This document shows positions 5,810 to 7,128 of a DNA stretch of 7,128 bases, in pieces. Numbering within the stretch: position 1 is the stretch's first letter; each line of letters opens with the position of its first letter. Origin of the DNA: Burkholderiaceae bacterium. GTDB lineage: Bacteria; Pseudomonadota; Gammaproteobacteria; Burkholderiales; Burkholderiaceae. The notes under the pieces are model-generated. The model did not search any database. It was not told the origin of the DNA and saw only the letters and a list, made by a program, of their open reading frames with translations. Where the stretch lies: assembly GCA_030151165.1 (NCBI GenBank), contig JASLEM010000100.1, positions 1 to 7,128 on the forward strand, written 5' to 3'. Position numbers and translations under genes: made by a program.

Positions 5810-6363
5810 TGACGGTCTGGGAGCTGAAGAACGGCCTGGTCAACGACGTCGCGATGCTGGTGTCGCAGGGCGACGACGACGAGATGGTGCCGGAGGAGCC
5901 TTTCGGCGGCGACGGCTCGCCGCTGTCGTGGGCCGAGCGGCCGGTGCTCGAGGTGTTCGTCGACAAGCGCCGCAGGAAGCCCAGGCCGCGCGCCGACGTC
6001 AGCCCGTTCATCCCGGGCGCGCTGGTGCTCAACGAGCGCGCCCGCGACGCGCTGGGCGATTTCCTCGGCCGGTTCGGACAGCTGCTCGAGGTCCAGGTCG
6101 AGGGCGACATCGAATACTTCTACAACGTGACGAACGTCGTGTCGTGCATCGACGTCGCGCGCTCGCAGAAGCGCCCGAGCGGCTCGATCGCGAAGGAGGC
6201 ATTCGTCGCAGCGGCGGTGCCGTCGGCGGCGGCCGTCTTCAAGGACCCGCGCACCGCGCCCGCGAAGATCTACGTCAGCGAGGCGGGCAAGCAGGCACTC
6301 GAGCAGTCGATCGCCGCCGCCGGCATCACCGGCATCGCGTTCGTGCCGGCGGGCGACGCCTGA
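5809..6363 (+). CDS. DUF1629/Imm11-type immunity protein
   Basis: The 184-residue soluble protein has the pattern of the DUF1629 (Imm11, 'immunity MXAN_0049') family. It has a variable acidic N-terminus (GDDDEMVPEE, 21-30), a basic linker then ADVSPFIPGALVLNERARDAL (62-82, in two blocks), a central FLGRFGQLLEVQVEGDIEYF (85-104), YNVTNVVSCIDVARS (105-119), and the end block AAVFKDP (141-147), KIYVSEAGKQAL (153-164) and GITGIAFVP (172-180). The order 'lvls..a...l...g.ll.v', 'yf.nvt.v...iD..rS', 'iFk.p....iyvse...' and 'GitGi.F' is typical of the family. Such proteins are found directly after polymorphic-toxin nucleases and are thought to bind and neutralise them in the cytoplasm. There is no signal peptide, as expected for a guard against a cytoplasmic nuclease. 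Immunity to this particular partner is inferred from the overlapping gene order. Confidence 0.8.
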   Translation: MTVWELKNGLVNDVAMLVSQGDDDEMVPEEPFGGDGSPLSWAERPVLEVFVDKRRRKPRPRADVSPFIPGALVLNERARDALGDFLGRFGQLLEVQVEGDIEYFYNVTNVVSCIDVARSQKRPSGSIAKEAFVAAAVPSAAAVFKDPRTAPAKIYVSEAGKQALEQSIAAAGITGIAFVPAGDA

Positions 6364-6385
6364 CGCTTTGGCGCAGACTGCGGGC

Positions 6386-7128
6386 ATGGACAAGCACTAC
6401 CTGACGCCGCTCTTCGAGCCCTCGGCCACCGTCGTGTTCGCGGCGCGCGGCGGGGCGCCGGGCGCGCAGACCGCGCAGGGGCGCGCGCTGATCGAGGCGA
6501 TCCGCGCGCAGCGCTACGCCGGCACGCTGCGCTTCCTCGACATCGACACCACCGGCACGCTCGCCGACCTCGCCCAGACGCGGGCCGACCTCGCGATCAT
6601 CGCGCTGCCGCCCAAGGACATCGCGGCGGCGCTCGAGGTCGCCGGCCGCATCACCTGCCGTGCGGCGGTGATCCTGTCGAACGGCGTCTCGGCCGAGCAG
6701 TCGGCGGCGCTGCGCAAGATCGCGCAGCGCGAGGGCGTGCTGCTGCTCGGGCCGAACAGCCTCGGCTTCCAGCGCCCGAAGCTCAACCTCAACGCGAGCG
6801 CGGCCGGGCCGCTGGCGCGCGCGGGCTCGCTGGGCGTGGTGTGCCAGTCGGGCGCGCTGACGGCCGCGATGCTGGACTGGGCGCGCTCGAACGCGGTCGG
6901 CTTCTCGCTGGTCGCATCGATCGGGCCGCACACCGACGTCGACATCGCCCAGGTGCTGGACTACCTGGCCAACGACCCGCAGACGCAGAGCATCATCGTC
7001 TACCTCGAAGGCATCGGCAGCGCGCGCCGCTTCATGAGCGCGCTGCGCTCGGCGGCGATCGCCAAGCCGGTGGTCGTGCTGAAGGCCGGCCGCGCGCGCG
7101 GCGGCAACGAGGCGGCGCAGACGCACAG
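6386..7128 (+). CDS. ADP-forming acetyl-CoA-synthetase-like protein, probable Pat-type protein acetyltransferase, N-terminal part (3' end outside window)
   Basis: The first 247 residues are visible and cut by the window end. They cover the CoA-binding Rossmann-like domain: FEPSATVVFAA (10-20), LIIALPPKDI-like strand (69-79), AAVILSNGVSAEQ (93-105) and GPNSLGFQRP (122-131). The start of the ligase (succinyl-CoA-synthetase-like) domain follows: GVVCQSGALTAAMLDWA (150-166), SIGPHTDVDIAQVLDYLA (178-195), IIVYLEGI (203-210) and KPVVVLKAGR (227-236). This matches ADP-forming acetyl-CoA synthetases. The MDKHYLTPLF start and the GPNS variant are typical of the ~900-residue Burkholderiales proteins that carry a C-terminal GNAT domain (PatZ/Pat-like lysine acetyltransferases), but that domain lies outside the window. 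Such enzymes acetylate proteins such as acetyl-CoA synthetase. The start is ATG 6386; only weak ribosome-binding sequence precedes it, 22 bases after the immunity gene, so co-transcription is possible but not implied functionally. Confidence 0.82.
   Translation, partial: MDKHYLTPLFEPSATVVFAARGGAPGAQTAQGRALIEAIRAQRYAGTLRFLDIDTTGTLADLAQTRADLAIIALPPKDIAAALEVAGRITCRAAVILSNGVSAEQSAALRKIAQREGVLLLGPNSLGFQRPKLNLNASAAGPLARAGSLGVVCQSGALTAAMLDWARSNAVGFSLVASIGPHTDVDIAQVLDYLANDPQTQSIIVYLEGIGSARRFMSALRSAAIAKPVVVLKAGRARGGNEAAQTH

Noticed and set aside
5198..6363. Nuclease/immunity pair as a recently acquired island
   Set aside because: No tRNA, integrase, direct repeats or obvious drop in GC flank it; transfer cannot be supported from this window alone.
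6326..7126. 266-codon minus-strand frame opposite the synthetase gene
   Set aside because: The plus strand carries clear CoA-synthetase motifs here; the minus product is Arg/Ala-rich without recognisable features.

Overview
The window is extremely GC-rich, with C or G at most third codon positions. It is tightly packed with genes, all on the + strand. Gene content and protein style suggest a high-GC betaproteobacterium of the order Burkholderiales, perhaps a Rubrivivax/Leptothrix/Ideonella-type organism. This placement is inferred from protein resemblance and is not proven. No RNA gene, insertion sequence, CRISPR array or replication origin was seen.

Layout. (1) 1-1139: the 3' end of an MFS transporter gene, whose stop overlaps the start of a helix-turn-helix regulator with a cysteine-rich C-terminus. 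(2) 1140-1256: a gap holding a candidate ECF-sigma-type promoter. (3) 1257-4363: a four-gene operon with every junction overlapping: a SAM-dependent methyltransferase of the cyclopropane-fatty-acid-synthase superfamily that looks most like plant coclaurine N-methyltransferases, a DUF2878 membrane protein, a DUF1295 steroid-5-alpha-reductase-like membrane enzyme, and an exported DUF6134-type protein. (4) 4364-4519: a gap with weak inverted repeats. (5) 4520-5059: a YgjV-family inner-membrane protein. (6) 5060-5197: a leader with a possible promoter and a strong GC hairpin. (7) 5198-6363: a two-gene toxin/immunity-like module, an AHH-family (HNH/Endo VII fold) nuclease followed by a DUF1629/Imm11-type immunity protein. 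(8) 6386-7128: the N-terminal part of a large ADP-forming acyl-CoA-synthetase-like protein, probably a PatZ/Pat-type protein acetyltransferase.

How they work together. The methyltransferase operon looks like one pathway acting at the membrane: a soluble or peripheral methyl transfer step, two integral membrane proteins (one resembling a double-bond reductase) and one envelope protein. Lipid modification, perhaps stress-induced, is the most natural guess, but the substrate is unknown. The AHH/Imm11 pair is a self-contained cassette whose nuclease lacks any visible PAAR, RHS or secretion domain. It sits between ordinary housekeeping-type genes and is the most accessory-looking part of the window.
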